Assembly (NCBI GenBank): GCA_012800475.1
Contig: JAAZJF010000108.1
Coordinates: forward strand, 1 to 5,105
DNA: 5,105 bases
Direction of reading: 5' to 3'
From: Gammaproteobacteria bacterium
Lineage (GTDB): Bacteria > Pseudomonadota > Gammaproteobacteria > Pseudomonadales > Pseudomonadaceae
Shown here: piece by piece, positions 1 through 5,105 of the stretch
How positions within the stretch are numbered: the stretch's first letter is position 1
How the letters are laid out: each line of letters begins with the position of its first letter
Notes under the pieces: model-generated
The model's input: the letters and a program-made list of their open reading frames with translations, nothing else
The model's database searches: none
Told to the model about the DNA's origin: nothing
Translations under genes and position numbers: made by a program

Positions 1-392
1 GCCAGAGCACGGTCACCATCAAAGACTAAACGCATCTGTGTGGGGCTTAAAAATAAATCATCACCACCATCATCAGGAATTAAAAAGCCAAAACCATCAC
101 GGTGACCACTGACGCGGCCCACCACAAGGTCCAGCTTATCTACCGGCGCATAAGCACCGCGACGGGTGTAGACCACCTGCGCATCACGTTCCATCGCTCG
201 CAAGCGACGACGTAACGCCTCAAGATCTTCTTCTGATGTTAAACCAAATTCTGCAGCTAACTGCTCACGTGCTGCTGGAGCACCACGCTCGGCCAAGTGA
301 TGTAAAATCAGTTCTCGGCTAGGAATGGGATTATCGTATTTTTCCGCTTCACGAGCGGCCTCAGGGTCGAGGGATTGCCAATCGGCTGTCAA
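1..392 (-). CDS. rnr: Ribonuclease R, N-terminal part (3' end outside window)
   Basis: RNase R is a processive 3'-to-5' exoribonuclease of the RNB family that degrades structured RNA and acts in rRNA/tRNA quality control and in cold and stationary-phase physiology. Only the first 130 residues are visible. They run from MTADWQSLDPEAAREAEKYD through a winged-helix region (about residues 22-82, including the RRRLRAMERD helix and the YTRRGAYAPVDK strand) into the first cold-shock/OB domain (from about 90, VVGRVSGHRDGFGFLIPDD). The catalytic RNB domain lies beyond the left edge. The start is TTG at 392: an in-frame TAA lies just upstream (TAA GGT GAA TTT AAT TTG), no ATG is available in between, and a TAAGG Shine-Dalgarno sits at a suitable distance. 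The protein strongly resembles Pseudomonas RNase R from memory. It is transcribed divergently from the neighbouring tRNA-Leu. Confidence 0.95.
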   Translation of the reverse strand, partial: MTADWQSLDPEAAREAEKYDNPIPSRELILHHLAERGAPAAREQLAAEFGLTSEEDLEALRRRLRAMERDAQVVYTRRGAYAPVDKLDLVVGRVSGHRDGFGFLIPDDGGDDLFLSPTQMRLVFDGDRAL

Positions 393-399
393 ATTAAAT

Positions 400-451
400 T
401 CACCTTACTTTACAAAATTAGAAGGTGACGCAAATAATTGTTCACATCACC
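400..451 (-). promoter_or_regulatory. rnr leader with two mutually exclusive hairpins covering the ribosome binding site
   Basis: Seen directly: in the rnr transcript the segment TCACCTT (428-422) is perfectly complementary to AAGGTGA (406-400), which contains the Shine-Dalgarno of the TTG start. The loop would be 15 nt. The same region, read as CGTCACC (430-424), also pairs with GGTGATG further upstream (451-445) with one G-U pair and a 14-nt loop. The two pairings share positions 424-428 and cannot coexist. One hides the ribosome binding site and the other frees it. This is the layout of a translational switch or thermosensor, but no known riboswitch family is recognised and function is inferred. 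Confidence 0.4.
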
Positions 452-493
452 AAATTACGTGCCTAATTTAACAGATTTTTTAGCGCACGGGGG

Positions 494-522
494 TTTACAA
501 GTTCTTTTTTCGGCCGTATAGT
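494..522 (+). promoter_or_regulatory. Sigma70-type promoter for tRNA-Leu
   Basis: A -35 box TTTACA (494-499) and a -10 box TATAGT (517-522) are separated by exactly 17 bp, and each matches consensus at five of six positions. The stretch after the -10 is GC-rich (TCGCGGCC, 523-530), as in stable-RNA promoters subject to stringent (ppGpp/DksA) control. The expected start near 529 would give a leader of about 60 nt, to be removed by RNase P. The next transcribed feature on this strand is the tRNA at 589. Confidence 0.6.
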
Positions 523-588
523 TCGCGGCCACAACGTTATGTAATGCACGTTGTACCACGGAAACAAACTTAATGTGTTGTTTTCGAT

Positions 589-675
589 GCCCAGGTGGTG
601 GAATTGGTAGACACGCTAGCTTCAGGTGCTAGTGCTCGCAAGGGCGTGGAAGTTCGAGTCTTCTTCTGGGCACCA
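589..675 (+). tRNA. tRNA-Leu (anticodon CAG), CCA end encoded
   Basis: A full class II tRNA folds here. The acceptor stem GCCCAGG (589-595) pairs with TCTGGGC (665-671), with one G-U at the base. The discriminator is A672 and CCA is encoded at 673-675. The anticodon stem CTAGC/GCTAG (616-620, 628-632) closes the 7-nt loop TTCAGGT with anticodon CAG at 623-625, reading CUG leucine codons. A long variable arm (about 633-647) is typical of tRNA-Leu. The T arm GGAAG-TTCGAGT-CTTCT spans 648-664. The D-arm contains the expected GGTAGA. It lies divergent to rnr and has its own promoter and terminator, so it is probably monocistronic. Confidence 0.97.
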
Positions 676-687
676 ATCAAAACGCTT

Positions 688-712
688 AAAGCCCCTAACC
701 ATGGGGCTTTTT
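688..712 (+). terminator. Intrinsic terminator of tRNA-Leu
   Basis: AAAGCCCC (688-695) and GGGGCTTT (703-710) form a perfect 8-bp stem with a 7-nt loop, followed by two more T residues so that the 3' side ends in TTTTT. It lies 12 nt after the tRNA CCA end, the expected place for a tRNA terminator. Confidence 0.85.
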
Positions 713-784
713 GCTGTCTGGATTAAAATAAAGTTTAAGCTCTTGGCCAACTCAAATGGCTGTTACAGCACCCCATGAGCTCAT

Positions 785-839
785 CAAACAGACTCTCCTA
801 CTCCGCAGACGTATGTCGCAGAGCAGGCTTCGTCTTTTG
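785..839 (-). terminator. Large imperfect hairpin just after dctM, probable end of TRAP operon
   Basis: Immediately after the dctM stop, the minus-strand RNA can fold CCTGCTC (827-821) with GAGTAGG (803-797), with one G-U, and the pairing continues inward to a small GAC-ATAC-GTC tip. An outer stem CAAAAGAC (839-832) pairs with GTCTGTTTG (793-785) with one bulged G, across a small internal loop. G-U pairs on the minus strand become C-A mismatches on the plus strand, so the structure favours the dctM direction. There is no clean U-tract after it, so it may act in mRNA 3'-end protection or Rho-dependent ending rather than as a classical terminator. Confidence 0.45.
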
Positions 840-840
840 A

Positions 841-2145
841 TTAGGTCGTTGAATACCCCAAATACTCAGGCAACCACAGGGCTATTTGCGGGAAAAACAA
901 CACCAGCAATAGCGCACTGAACATCGTCACCATAAACAACATCGCCCAGCCAAAAGTTTCCTCAAGGCGGATATTGGCAACTTTAGTGGTGACCATCAGA
1001 TTAATTGCCACAGGCGGGGTGAATTGGCCAATGGCAATATTCATCGCCAGCAAAATACCAAACCACACCGGATTCCATTCAAAATACTGGATTAATGGCA
1101 CTAAAATGGGCGTCAAAATCAAATAGATGGAAATCGCATCCAGCAACATTCCCGCTAACAGCACCAGCAGCATCACCAATAACAGCAACATCAGTGAGTT
1201 GTCAGAAATAGCCAAAATAGTATCGGCTAAACGGGTAAAAGTGCCTAAAGTTGTGCCAGCCCAAGCAAAAATACCTGCCAAGGCAATAATAATCAGCACC
1301 ACGCCAGAGATTTTCACCGCCTCGTTAAGCATATCGATCAGGCTTGACCACGTCAGTTCGCGATAAATAAAAGCACCAATCACCAAGCCATAGGTCACCG
1401 CTACAACCGCCGCTTCCGTCGGCGTAAATAAGCCTGAACGCAAGCCACCTAAAATAATCACCGGCGCCAATAAAGCGGGAATGGCTTTAACAAAGCTTGA
1501 GCGCACCGATGGCAAAGCTTCATCTGAGCTTTTAACTGTCTCCCAGCCGTTACGTCGTGCCAAGAAGTACGCGGGCACCAACAAAGATGCGCCAGCCAAT
1601 AAGCCTGGAAATAAACCTGCCGCAAAGAGTGCGCGTAAATCTAAACCTGGCATCATCACTGAATACAAAATCAGTGCAATGGAGGGTGGAATCAAAATTG
1701 CCGTAGAGGACGCTGCGGCAATTAACGAGGCCGAGAACGGCCGCGGGTAACCGGCCTTGGTCATGCTGGGTAACATCACCATCGCCACTGCCGCTGCATC
1801 AGCCGGCCCTGAGCCACTCATACCGCCCATAATCAAGCACACCAATACCGCCACCAAGGCGAGGCCACCATGCCTGCGGCCAATCAACGATTGCGCAAAG
1901 TTCACCAGACTGGCGGCAACCCCGGCCCGCTCAAAAATAATACCCGTCAAAATAAACAACGGGATCGCAATCAAGGGGTATTTAGCAACACTGTTATAGG
2001 TGTTAGTCCCCAATGTGGCCAGCATATCGGGCGATAGACCCGCAACAATCGCAGCAGCACCGCCTAAACCCAACGCAAAAGCAACCGGCATACCGACCAG
2101 CAGGCAGGCACCAAAAACGATTAACAACCAGATATCCGGACTCAT
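841..2145 (-). CDS. dctM: TRAP transporter large permease subunit DctM
   Basis: This is the large membrane subunit of a tripartite ATP-independent periplasmic (TRAP) transporter. It forms the ion-coupled transport pathway of the inner membrane and works with DctQ and the binding protein DctP. The 434 residues match the usual family length of about 425-440. The protein is almost wholly hydrophobic, with roughly a dozen helical stretches. Family hallmarks are visible: GGMSGSGPADAAA at 107-119, the hairpin region ILIPPS at 150-155, TPTEAA at 241-246 in the second half, and GQFTPPVAINL at 373-383 mirroring the first motif in the inverted repeat. The ATG start overlaps the dctQ stop in an ATGA tetranucleotide (2142-2145), indicating translational coupling. 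It is the last gene of the operon. Substrate cannot be read from the sequence. Confidence 0.95.
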   Translation of the reverse strand: MSPDIWLLIVFGACLLVGMPVAFALGLGGAAAIVAGLSPDMLATLGTNTYNSVAKYPLIAIPLFILTGIIFERAGVAASLVNFAQSLIGRRHGGLALVAVLVCLIMGGMSGSGPADAAAVAMVMLPSMTKAGYPRPFSASLIAAASSTAILIPPSIALILYSVMMPGLDLRALFAAGLFPGLLAGASLLVPAYFLARRNGWETVKSSDEALPSVRSSFVKAIPALLAPVIILGGLRSGLFTPTEAAVVAVTYGLVIGAFIYRELTWSSLIDMLNEAVKISGVVLIIIALAGIFAWAGTTLGTFTRLADTILAISDNSLMLLLLVMLLVLLAGMLLDAISIYLILTPILVPLIQYFEWNPVWFGILLAMNIAIGQFTPPVAINLMVTTKVANIRLEETFGWAMLFMVTMFSALLLVLFFPQIALWLPEYLGYSTT

Positions 2146-2627
2146 TGCTCTGCCCCTATGGCAGGATCGCCATGACGTAAACGATCAACAAGGTTTTGTG
2201 TGCAGCGCACAATGATAGCGCTAGCTAAAACCGGCAACCAAATCAGATAAATCCAAGTCGGATAACCCAAGCCTGGGGACAATGATTCCCACGAATATTC
2301 TTCATAAGTGAGCAGCGCGCCGTACCAAACAACCAACCCCAGCACCACCACAGTGCCTAGCCACTGCAGGACATACACAATGCGCCGCCCTGCTCGCCCT
2401 AAATAGTTTTCCAACAAGGTGATGCGAATATGCTCATTACTGCGCGCGGCAACCGCAGCACCGGAAAAGGCCAGCACCACCATTAAAAACACCGAAAACT
2501 CTTCAGTAAAAGCAAAAGAAGCGTTGGTGGCATAACGCACCACAACGTTCGCTAGGCTAATTAGACTCATCGCTACCAAAGCGATAATGCCCAGCCAAGA
2601 TTCTAGGGAAATGCGTTTTTTTGACAT
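2142..2627 (-). CDS. dctQ: TRAP transporter small permease subunit DctQ
   Basis: This is the small membrane subunit of the TRAP transporter, which scaffolds DctM and takes part in docking the binding protein. With the ATG start at 2627 it has 161 residues and four hydrophobic segments (about 11-30, 44-61, 82-104, 124-142), the family topology. The DctQ signature is seen at about 31-70: RYATNASFAFTEEF, then the small-residue FSGAAVAARSNEHIRI stretch. The frame stays open to a GTG at 2675, which would add 16 residues, but that codon lies inside the intercistronic hairpin and the added residues do not resemble a DctQ N-terminus, so I prefer 2627. No clear Shine-Dalgarno precedes 2627 (TTGCCATTCCCT), which is odd. 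The gene ends with the 4-bp overlap into dctM. Confidence 0.9.
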   Translation of the reverse strand: MSKKRISLESWLGIIALVAMSLISLANVVVRYATNASFAFTEEFSVFLMVVLAFSGAAVAARSNEHIRITLLENYLGRAGRRIVYVLQWLGTVVVLGLVVWYGALLTYEEYSWESLSPGLGYPTWIYLIWLPVLASAIIVRCTQNLVDRLRHGDPAIGAEQ

Positions 2628-2653
2628 AGGGAATGGCAACCAGACAGACTGGG

Positions 2654-2686
2654 CCTCGACAAGAGTGCTTGGCACTTTTATCGAGG
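2654..2686 (-). promoter_or_regulatory. Strong intercistronic hairpin between dctP and dctQ
   Basis: In the minus-strand transcript, CCTCGATAAAAGTGC (2686-2672) pairs with GCACTCTTGTCGAGG (2668-2654) over 15 positions, with one G-U pair, one A-C mismatch and a CAA loop. It sits 18 nt after the dctP stop and 26 nt before the dctQ ATG. No run of U follows, so it is not a standard terminator. Stem-loops placed after a binding-protein gene often protect its mRNA from 3' exonucleases and so raise binding protein over membrane subunits. That role is inferred here. Confidence 0.65.
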
Positions 2687-2704
2687 TCTAAAGGTGAGTA
2701 GAAA

Positions 2705-3709
2705 TTAGCGGTTTTGAATGGCGTCTTGCGCAGTTTCAACGAGCTTTTTACCGATGCGCGGCGTCCATTTCTCATAGACTTTTTGCGTTGCATCCACAAA
2801 AGCTTGATGCTGCTCATCGGTAAGTTCAGTGACTTCAACACCACGCTCACGAATCCCTTGCAAGGTCGTATCTAATTCAGAACGGGATTTTTCAATTTCC
2901 CAAGCACCGGCATCAATTGCGGCTTGCTTGAGCAACTCTTGATCCGCAGCAGGCAGCGTTGACCACACGCGTTTGCTGACACCAAAGATCAGTGGATCAT
3001 TCATATAATGCCAAAGCGTCAAGTAGTTTTGACTGGCACGATCAGCACGAGCCACATCAAACACCGCCAGCGGGTTTTCTTGCCCATCCACAGCGCCAGT
3101 GGTCAGAGCAGGTAAAGCATCGGTCCAGCTCATTTGCGTAGGGTTCGCGCCTAAAGCATTAAAGGTATCTAAAAATAACGGCGAGCCCACCACCCGTACT
3201 TTTAAACCTTTGAGATCAGCTGGCTCGCGCAACACTCCACGCGAGTTAGAGATCTCACGAAAACCATTTTCACCCCATGCCAAAGGCATCACGCCGCGCT
3301 TTTCAATAGCATCAAATACCATGGTACCGGCCGCGCCTTGCGTAATGGCATCCACTGCAGCGTTATCGGGCATCAAAAAAGGCAAAGAGAACAAATTGAC
3401 TTCCGGCACTTGAGTTGACCAGTTAATCGTTGAGCCCACCGCCATATCAATCAAGCCGCTGCGCATCGCAGAAAACTCACGGGTCTGATCACCAGACACC
3501 AACTGCGCGTTAGGGTAAACCTTTAGCGTCATGCGACCTTCAGAACGCTCCTTGACCAACTCAGCCCACTTCTCTGCCGCTTGCCCCCAAGGGAAAGCAT
3601 CAGATAATACAGTTGACACAGAAAACTCACGTGTTTCTTGAGCAAAAGTCGGTGCAGCACTCAAAGCTAAGCAAGCAGCGCTGCATAACAGCCATTTTTT
3701 GATTCGCAT
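2705..3709 (-). CDS. dctP: TRAP transporter periplasmic substrate-binding protein DctP
   Basis: This is the extracytoplasmic solute receptor of the DctP family. It binds a carboxylate-type substrate in the periplasm and hands it to DctQM. The start ATG at 3709 gives 334 residues and has GGGGA at good Shine-Dalgarno spacing; ATG 3715 abuts that GGGG and TTG 3721 has no advantage. A Sec signal peptide is clear: MRIKKW, a hydrophobic core, then APTFA with likely cleavage before Gln24. Family features are LKVRVV with Arg172 (about 149 in the mature protein, the position of the substrate-carboxylate-binding arginine in this family) and the signature VDGQENPL at 207-214. The DPLIFGVSKRVWSTLPAADQ stretch near 238-257 and the long C-terminal helix are also typical. 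It heads the operon, followed by a strong hairpin and dctQ. Substrate is unknown; C4-dicarboxylates, other organic acids or sulfonates are possible. Confidence 0.95.
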   Translation of the reverse strand: MRIKKWLLCSAACLALSAAPTFAQETREFSVSTVLSDAFPWGQAAEKWAELVKERSEGRMTLKVYPNAQLVSGDQTREFSAMRSGLIDMAVGSTINWSTQVPEVNLFSLPFLMPDNAAVDAITQGAAGTMVFDAIEKRGVMPLAWGENGFREISNSRGVLREPADLKGLKVRVVGSPLFLDTFNALGANPTQMSWTDALPALTTGAVDGQENPLAVFDVARADRASQNYLTLWHYMNDPLIFGVSKRVWSTLPAADQELLKQAAIDAGAWEIEKSRSELDTTLQGIRERGVEVTELTDEQHQAFVDATQKVYEKWTPRIGKKLVETAQDAIQNR

Positions 3710-3745
3710 GATCATCCCCAAGGTTATTTTAGGCGCATGATATTA

Positions 3746-3759
3746 GCAGAATATACTGC
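3746..3759 (-). promoter_or_regulatory. Possible dctP -10 region inside a 14-bp near-palindrome
   Basis: Reading the minus strand, GCAGTATATTCTGC contains TATATT (3755-3750), a fair -10 box about 40 nt before the dctP ATG. The surrounding 14 bp is a near-perfect dyad (six of seven base pairs symmetric), so it could be an operator. No good -35 lies 16-18 bp upstream (CGAACG at 17 bp), which would fit an activator-dependent promoter or a wrong call. The rest of the 187-bp gap 3710-3896 shows no convincing gene or terminator. Confidence 0.3.
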
Positions 3760-3896
3760 GATGGCTTTACGACGTTCGGTCGATTTACCAACCCCATAGA
3801 CTCTAATGTTCAGAGAGCGTCCACAGTGCACGGCATTTCAATCCAACAGCGCAGTTCTATCATCAAAACCGCTAACACAGCCGCACTGTTTGAACC

Positions 3897-4298
3897 TTAA
3901 ACGCCCCATACCGCACGTACTATCACTTGCGCCACAACAAATATCGCACTAATCAACGCCGCCAACCATAATGCTACCGCGGCTTGATAACGACCGCTGC
4001 GCGATGACTGTAGCTTTTGAATGGTCGCAACAAAGCTCACCACAAATAGAACAGGCGTATACGGCATAACAAACGGCAAGACTTCTGAGCTAACAATGCG
4101 TCCCACATAGCTGGGCACTGAAGCCAAGGCAAACACCACACCTGAAGCAATAGCAATCTGCAGCATGGTGATAAAGGGACGCGGGATGCGGGCTTCAAAC
4201 TTGTGCAAGCTGCGCTTTAATAACAGCCCACCCACGACCACAAGGTAGACACCGGTAGCGCCCGCCAACAAGACGGATTGTGCAGAAATAGTTAACAT
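3897..4298 (-). CDS. Small four-helix membrane protein of unknown function
   Basis: I do not recognise this family. The product has 133 residues from ATG 4298, chosen because AAAGGA precedes it by 5 nt; the alternative ATG at 4304 overlaps that site. Four hydrophobic segments are seen at about 8-28, 44-63, 74-94 and 106-127. The loops are short and positively charged: LKRSLHKFEARIPRP after the first helix and KLQSSRSGRYQ between the third and fourth, which suggests both termini face the periplasm by the positive-inside rule. No catalytic or metal-binding motif is evident, and its only acidic residues are a Glu in each of two loops (35 and 72). It lies 138 bp downstream of the TauE/SafE-like gene and 187 bp upstream of dctP on the same strand, so it may be its own unit or loosely linked to either. 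Codon use resembles that of the neighbours. Confidence 0.75.
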   Translation of the reverse strand: MLTISAQSVLLAGATGVYLVVVGGLLLKRSLHKFEARIPRPFITMLQIAIASGVVFALASVPSYVGRIVSSEVLPFVMPYTPVLFVVSFVATIQKLQSSRSGRYQAAVALWLAALISAIFVVAQVIVRAVWGV

Positions 4299-4383
4299 GT
4301 GCATCCTTTAATAAGGGTTGATTACAATGCTCAGCAGACCAAGAAGCTGCTTTGAGTCGATACAACAACAATGAATAAATCTG

Positions 4384-4422
4384 CCGCACAGTATAGCGGG
4401 CGTCTGCAGCAAAGGCAGTCGC
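4384..4422 (-). repeat. Two adjacent small hairpins after the TauE/SafE-like gene
   Basis: On the minus strand, 14 nt past the stop at 4437, GCGACTGC (4422-4415) pairs with GCAGACGC (4407-4400) with one A-A mismatch and a 7-nt loop. Directly after it CCGC (4399-4396) pairs with GCGG (4387-4384). There is no U-tract, so termination is uncertain. The loop of the second hairpin holds TATACT (4395-4390), a -10-like box that could serve the downstream small membrane gene, but its -35 (CTGCCT) is poor. The remaining gap 4299-4383 shows nothing else. Confidence 0.3.
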
Positions 4423-4436
4423 TGTGTATAGATTAA

Positions 4437-5105
4437 TCAAAGTGTACTGAATGCTTGCCAAATCAGGCGCAAAGCTAGGGCTGTCAGGAGCAGATTAAAG
4501 ACTTGGGAAAAACGCTGATCTGAGGTTTTAAAGAGTACTTTTAAGCCGAGCTGAGTCCCAACCACCCCCGCTAAAATCATCGCCAAAGCCAAGGGCAGCC
4601 ATTCATAAAACACAAAACCAGCCACACTGTACACGAGCATTTTAGGCGCATGCTGTAAGGTCATGGCCGCGGCAAAAGTAGCCACTGTGGCTTGGCGCTG
4701 ACCGTGCTGTTGCTGTTTGATAAAAGCTGCGACCAACGGCCCTGTAGCGCCGACAAAATGGCTGAGTAGCGTCGTCAGAGCAGCTGCAATAAAAGTGCCC
4801 AATGCGCGCGTAGCAATGGCTGGCACCGGCGGACCCCAGCACAGCAGCAAAATAAAACTGGCGATACTCAGTTGCAATAACCAAGACGGTAACTGCACCA
4901 ACAACACACTAGCTAAAAGTGCGCCCACCACTACGCCGGGCGCAAACCAATACAATGACGGCCAATGGATATAACGTGCCGTGAATACAGCACGATTGGC
5001 ATTCGAACCCAGCTGCACTAAGCCGTGCAGTGGAATCACAGCAGCCGGCGTGACCAGCATGCTTAACACCGCCAGCAATAAGACACCGCCACCGATGCCC
5101 AGCGC
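4437..5105 (-). CDS. TauE/SafE-family anion exporter, C-terminal part (5' end outside window)
   Basis: This is a predicted inner-membrane permease of the TauE/SafE family, whose members are proposed to export sulfite, sulfoacetate or other small organic anions. The visible 222 residues are in frame to the right edge, beginning ALGIGGGVLLLAVLSM; the start codon is outside. The family's two related halves can be seen: the glycine-rich GIGGG at residues 3-7 of the visible part and GATGPL at 119-124 in the second half. About seven hydrophobic segments follow one another, including ones near 51-72, 75-90, 103-130 and 163-190. The HGLVQLGSNANR loop (about 27-38) is also typical. Perhaps 15-30 residues are missing, given usual lengths near 240-260. 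The transported ion cannot be determined from sequence. Confidence 0.85.
   Translation of the reverse strand, partial: ALGIGGGVLLLAVLSMLVTPAAVIPLHGLVQLGSNANRAVFTARYIHWPSLYWFAPGVVVGALLASVLLVQLPSWLLQLSIASFILLLCWGPPVPAIATRALGTFIAAALTTLLSHFVGATGPLVAAFIKQQQHGQRQATVATFAAAMTLQHAPKMLVYSVAGFVFYEWLPLALAMILAGVVGTQLGLKVLFKTSDQRFSQVFNLLLTALALRLIWQAFSTL

Noticed and set aside
393..530. A sigma70 promoter for rnr on the minus strand
   Set aside because: Candidate boxes such as TTGTAA or TATACG do not pair with a partner at acceptable spacing, so none is called.
1127..2215. Several plus-strand open frames opposite dctM
   Set aside because: They are antisense to a clear family member, have low-complexity Ala/Lys/Asn-rich composition and match no domain.
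2628..2675. N-terminal extension of dctQ from GTG 2675
   Set aside because: The GTG lies in the 5' arm of the intercistronic hairpin, has no ribosome binding site, and the 16 added residues are unlike a DctQ N-terminus; ATG 2627 gives the normal length.
2557..2850. Minus-strand frame bridging the end of dctP and the start of dctQ
   Set aside because: Overlaps both real genes in another frame and crosses the hairpin; composition is not protein-like.
3099..3413. Plus-strand frame of 104 codons opposite dctP
   Set aside because: Antisense to the DctP coding region, with no recognisable domain or supporting signals.
3729..3797. 22-codon reading frame upstream of dctP (minus strand, ATG 3797) as a leader peptide
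   Set aside because: No convincing ribosome binding site, no tell-tale codon run or attenuator, and it overlaps the candidate promoter.
3840..3896. Terminator after the small membrane protein gene
   Set aside because: Only a 4-bp stem (ACAG/CTGT) without a following U-tract; too weak to call.
4195..4461. Minus-strand frame of 88 codons spanning the gap before the small membrane gene
   Set aside because: Overlaps the ends of two better-supported genes, and has no ribosome binding site or recognisable domain.
4642..4974. Frames on both strands within the TauE/SafE-like gene
   Set aside because: Shadows of a clear membrane transporter frame that continues to the window edge.
1..5105. CRISPR array, insertion sequence, integrase or phage genes
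   Set aside because: No regularly spaced repeats, transposase-like frames or terminal inverted repeats were seen.

Overview
The window looks chromosomal and comes from a gammaproteobacterium, most likely a member or close relative of the Pseudomonadaceae with roughly balanced base composition rather than the high GC of typical Pseudomonas. This rests on the N-terminus of ribonuclease R, which strongly resembles Pseudomonas RNase R as I remember it, and on a CAG-anticodon tRNA-Leu placed divergently next to rnr, a pairing I know from Pseudomonas. No database search was possible, so the genus stays open.

Layout: positions 1-392 hold the 5' part of rnr (minus strand, running off the left edge). 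A gap of about 200 bp (393-588) carries the rnr leader, with overlapping alternative hairpins around its Shine-Dalgarno, and a strong-looking plus-strand promoter for the tRNA. tRNA-Leu(CAG) occupies 589-675 and is followed at once by an intrinsic terminator. A large imperfect hairpin (785-839) separates it from a complete three-gene TRAP transporter operon on the minus strand: dctP (periplasmic binding protein, 3709-2705), dctQ (small membrane subunit, 2627-2142) and dctM (large membrane subunit, 2145-841). dctQ and dctM overlap by 4 bp. A strong hairpin sits in the 77-bp gap between dctP and dctQ. Upstream, on the same strand, are an unrecognised four-helix membrane protein (4298-3897) and the truncated 3' part of a TauE/SafE-family exporter (5105-4437, running off the right edge).

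How it fits together: DctP would capture an organic acid in the periplasm and deliver it to DctQ-DctM, which imports it using the sodium or proton gradient. The TauE/SafE protein is of a family that moves small anions such as sulfite or sulfoacetate. A TRAP importer next to a TauE-type exporter and a small membrane protein is loosely reminiscent of organosulfonate-use clusters, but no catabolic enzyme lies in the window and the gaps suggest separate transcription units, so this is only a hypothesis. The genes themselves belong to known families. The more unusual content is in the RNA: the rnr leader and the dctP-dctQ intercistronic hairpin.
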